Shown here: piece after piece, positions 61,841 through 64,000 of the stretch | How positions within the stretch are numbered: position 1 is the stretch's first letter | Layout of the letters: the number at the start of each line of letters is the position of its first letter | Origin: GYS-P2D sp964522505 | GTDB taxonomy: Bacteria; Bacteroidota; Bacteroidia; Chitinophagales; Saprospiraceae | Assembly (NCBI GenBank): GCA_964522505.1 | Contig: CAZFWJ010000003.1 | Coordinates: 37,098-101,097 of the forward strand | Length of the DNA: 64,000 nucleotides | Direction of reading: 5' to 3' | Notes under the pieces: model-generated | Seen by the model: only the letters and a program-made list of their open reading frames with translations | Databases searched by the model: none | What the model was told of the DNA's origin: nothing | Translations under genes and position numbers: made by a program

Positions 61841-62208
61841 ATTTAGTTGTTAATATTCTCTTATAAGCGTTAATTTGATTTGCTGATAAATAGTTGATTA
61901 TCAATTATTTATGAGCTTTAGTAGTCTATTGTCGTCTACTTGTCACATGCGAAAGGGCAATATTATATAGGGGGGGGTAAATCTTTTAATGTCTTAAGAG
62001 TACAGCATAACCCCAAATGAAAACAATTGTACTTGAAGCTTCGCTTTGGAGCTATAATTCTATGTTATTAACAGAGGTCAGAGCCTATACGGGTTCTAAC
62101 AACATCTCACCTGCCTTCCATTTTTCCTATTATCCTAGCCTAGTTCAATTGTTTTTCTGCTGGAGTTTATGTGCTAACCCTTTTAAGAAAAATTATTGAA
62201 TTAGAATC
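61841..62208. other. 368-bp gap with a G8 tract, upstream of the collagen-like gene
   Basis: The gap has no convincing gene. A 60-codon plus-strand frame at 62017-62199 lacks any recognisable feature. A run of eight Gs lies at 61970-61977, 232 bp before the next start codon, and an 11-bp near-palindrome TTGATTATCAA at 61894-61904. No TAnnTTTG box or terminator stands out. Confidence 0.6.
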
Positions 62209-64000
62209 ATGATGAAGAATCTGATCGCACTTTGTTTAACGCTGGGACTGATAATAGTTTGTTCTTCAAACTTATCTGCTCAGATTAAAATGGGAGATAA
62301 TCCAAACGCTATCGACCCTGCATCTCTATTGGAGTTGGAGAGTACAGATAAGGGATTCCTTTGGCCTCGTTTGACAGTTGCTCAGCGGGACAATATTAAT
62401 TTTCCACCTAAAGGATTGACAATCTATAATGTTGATCTTGATTGTGTGGAGGTTAATGTTGGGACTAAAGCGGCTCCTGATTGGTTATGTCTCAGTGAGG
62501 ATAGCGATAATCAGAGTATTTCTGACTTTAGTTTGAATGGTAATGTGCTGACAATCTCCTTGGAAGGAGGGAATACACAAACAGTAGATTTATCTTCAAT
62601 CCAAGGTCAGGATAATGATCAGCAGCAGATTCAGGACTTCAGTCTAAATGGTCCGATATTAACGCTCACTCTTGAAAATGGAGGCACTCAAACTGTCGAC
62701 CTTTCCTCATTTGAAGGATTGGAGGGACCCGAAGGGCCAGCGGGATCAGATGGAGTATCAGCGTACCAAGTGTGGTTAGGGTTAGGAAATACAGGTACAG
62801 AACAGGATTTCATCAATAGTTTAAGAGGTGCAGATGGAGTCGTTGGATCAGATGGCAATGGAATCGAAAGCACTGTTGATAATGGTGACGGAACATTTAC
62901 AATAACCTATACAGACGGTTCTACATTTACGACTTCAGACTTAAGAGGGCCTGCGGGTCCTGCTGGCGTAGATGGAATCATTGGATCAGATGGCATTTCA
63001 GCGTATCAAATATGGCTAAATGCTGGTAATGTTGGAACAGAACAAGACTTTTTAGATAGCCTTATTGGTGCAGACGGTCAGATTGGTGCAGATGGTGCGA
63101 GAGGCCCAGAAGGGACAGCGGGACCAGCTGGAGCTGATGGTGCTGCAGGCGCGGATGGCGCAATAGGACCACAAGGAGAAACTGGGGTCGGTGTTATAAA
63201 TACTATTAACAATACCGACGGAACAGTAACATTTGAATATAGTGATGGAAGTAGTTTTACAACCTCCAGTTTAATAGGTCCTCGAGGTGCTGATGGTGTT
63301 GATGGCGCAACTGGACTTGATGGTGCAGAAGGCTTATCGGCATACCAAATCTGGCTCAATGAGGGTAATGTTGGGACTCAGCAAGATTTCTTAGACAGCT
63401 TAATCGGCTCTGACGGAGTACCTGGGGCGACTGGTCCAAGAGGGCCTGAAGGAGCTGAGGGCGAGCAAGGAAGAAGTATCATAAATACTTTTCATAATGA
63501 TAATGGCTCGGTAACATTCGAATATTCAGATGGAGACAGCTTTACAACACCAAGTCTTACAGGCCCAAGAGGAGCTAATGGAATAGATGGAATAGATGGT
63601 GTTGATGGAATAGGAATTGTCGATGTTATCGAAAACGGCGATGGAACTTTTACAATCAATTTTTCGGACGGAACAGCGTTCACAACAATCGACCTTACCG
63701 GTCCAGCGGGAGATCCTGCGACTGACGATCAACAGTTTACTCAATTTGAGATTGATCCAGTAACTAATGAATTAACGATAAATATGGAAAATGCCACTGC
63801 ACAGACAGTAGACTTAACTCCATACTTAGATAATACAGATGATCAGCAGATCACAGACTTTGCAATTGATCCTGCTACAAATGTATTAACGATCACTTTA
63901 GAGGACGGCGGTACCCGTATGGTTGACTTAAGTGGGTTGAATGACGCTGGCTCGGATGATCAGCAGATAAGTTTAGCTGGTGATGTTTTAACCTTAGAAG
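62209..64000 (+). CDS. Collagen-like modular surface protein, 5' part (3' end outside window)
   Basis: At least 597 residues, open at the right edge. The signal peptide is MMKNLIALCLTLGLIIVCSSNLSAQ. Residues 26-100 form a head domain common in Bacteroidota exported proteins (IDPASLLELESTDKGFLWPRL, GLTIYNVDLDCVEVN). After beta-rich repeats (ISDFSLNGNVLTISLEGGN), Gly-X-Y collagen-like stretches alternate with two recurring modules: YQIWLNAGNVGTEQDFLDSL (three copies, near 62760, 63000 and 63340) and DGTFTITYTDGSTFTTSDL (four copies). The last part returns to beta-rich DQQITDFAIDPATNVLTI repeats. The layout resembles phage tail fibres and bacterial collagen-like adhesins. No anchor is visible in the part seen. 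Confidence 0.85.
   Translation, partial: MMKNLIALCLTLGLIIVCSSNLSAQIKMGDNPNAIDPASLLELESTDKGFLWPRLTVAQRDNINFPPKGLTIYNVDLDCVEVNVGTKAAPDWLCLSEDSDNQSISDFSLNGNVLTISLEGGNTQTVDLSSIQGQDNDQQQIQDFSLNGPILTLTLENGGTQTVDLSSFEGLEGPEGPAGSDGVSAYQVWLGLGNTGTEQDFINSLRGADGVVGSDGNGIESTVDNGDGTFTITYTDGSTFTTSDLRGPAGPAGVDGIIGSDGISAYQIWLNAGNVGTEQDFLDSLIGADGQIGADGARGPEGTAGPAGADGAAGADGAIGPQGETGVGVINTINNTDGTVTFEYSDGSSFTTSSLIGPRGADGVDGATGLDGAEGLSAYQIWLNEGNVGTQQDFLDSLIGSDGVPGATGPRGPEGAEGEQGRSIINTFHNDNGSVTFEYSDGDSFTTPSLTGPRGANGIDGIDGVDGIGIVDVIENGDGTFTINFSDGTAFTTIDLTGPAGDPATDDQQFTQFEIDPVTNELTINMENATAQTVDLTPYLDNTDDQQITDFAIDPATNVLTITLEDGGTRMVDLSGLNDAGSDDQQISLAGDVLTLE
62740..63710 (+). repeat. Repeated SAYQxWL, DGTFTxxxxDG and Gly-X-Y modules
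   Basis: Three SAYQ[IV]WL modules start near 62758, 62998 and 63337. Four NGDGTFTI-like modules lie near 62880, 63220, 63500 and 63630. Between them are collagen-like Gly-X-Y stretches such as GPAGPAGVDG and GPEGTAGPAGADGAAG. The units are related at the DNA level but not identical. Confidence 0.8.

Noticed and set aside
61894..61904. TTGATTATCAA as an operator
   Set aside because: Short AT-rich near-palindrome with no matching site elsewhere in view; kept only as a note in the gap entry.
62017..62199. 60-codon plus-strand frame (starts MKTIVLEASLWSYNSML)
   Set aside because: No family similarity, no promoter or coupling to neighbours, and it lies in an AT-rich gap. Likely chance.
63078..63744. 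Pro/Ser/Ala-rich minus-strand frames
   Set aside because: They are the complement of Gly-X-Y coding sequence in the collagen-like gene.

Overview
The window is a stretch of ordinary chromosome from a member of the Bacteroidota, probably a Saprospira/Lewinella-like lineage (class-level placement is inference). It carries a type IX secretion system (T9SS): a PorP/SprF-family protein, gldKLMN, porX, and three genes whose products end in T9SS sorting domains (two CHU_C type B, one type A-like). Several genes are preceded by the Bacteroidota -7 promoter element TAnnTTTG. Ribosome binding sites are weak or absent, and several genes seem to start at TTG or GTG. I see no insertion sequence, prophage, CRISPR array or rRNA. 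One tRNA-Leu(TAG) is present.

Layout. 1-7.4 kb: a PLP-dependent cystathionine/cysteine synthase (cut by the left edge), a LysM lipid-free envelope protein, a kdsB-like/sulfotransferase/prmC operon, a metal ABC permease fused to a complete DtxR-type repressor, a Ppx/GppA phosphatase and an outer-membrane barrel. 7.4-14.2 kb: a small conserved protein, a metallo-beta-lactamase-fold hydrolase without a normal start codon, the PorP/SprF protein, and gldK-gldL-gldM-gldN ending in a terminator. 14.2-17.7 kb: three glycosyltransferases on the minus strand. 17.8-24 kb: a beta-helix lipoprotein, an MFS transporter, and a tight rimK/aspartoacylase-like/PBP4 operon. 24-33.7 kb: housekeeping genes (purA, fur family, relA/spoT, tRNA-Leu, tig-clpP-clpX, truA, glyA). 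33.8-42.3 kb: a repeat-rich OmpA protein, an HD hydrolase, porX, tatC, a Na+/Ca2+ antiporter and a LamG/CHU_C protein. 42.3-47.6 kb: a DUF1573 lipoprotein, a 1217-residue SprB-repeat surface protein and a thioredoxin-SPOR protein. 47.7-57.7 kb: fabH-efp-accB-accC, an MsbA-like exporter, a type A cargo, a PLP deaminase, purN and ornithine aminotransferase. 57.8-64 kb: a GNAT/FemAB-like protein, an ECF sigma factor with a small membrane partner, DoxX, MFS, and a collagen-like surface protein that runs off the right edge.

How the parts fit. T9SS core (gldKLMN), a PorP/SprF accessory protein, the PorX regulator and possible cargo occur within one 64 kb window, although not as one operon. Envelope functions dominate the rest (glycosyltransferases, PBP4, LysM and OmpA peptidoglycan-binding proteins, Tat export, lipid exporter). 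The most unusual item is the permease-DtxR fusion: a perfect 20-bp palindrome lies directly upstream of its -7 promoter box, as expected if a membrane-tethered repressor controls its own transporter gene. Other leads are an orphan intrinsic terminator upstream of doxX, TGTGAC repeats upstream of the ECF sigma gene, a G8 tract upstream of the collagen-like gene, and a Cys-rich insertion in ornithine aminotransferase.
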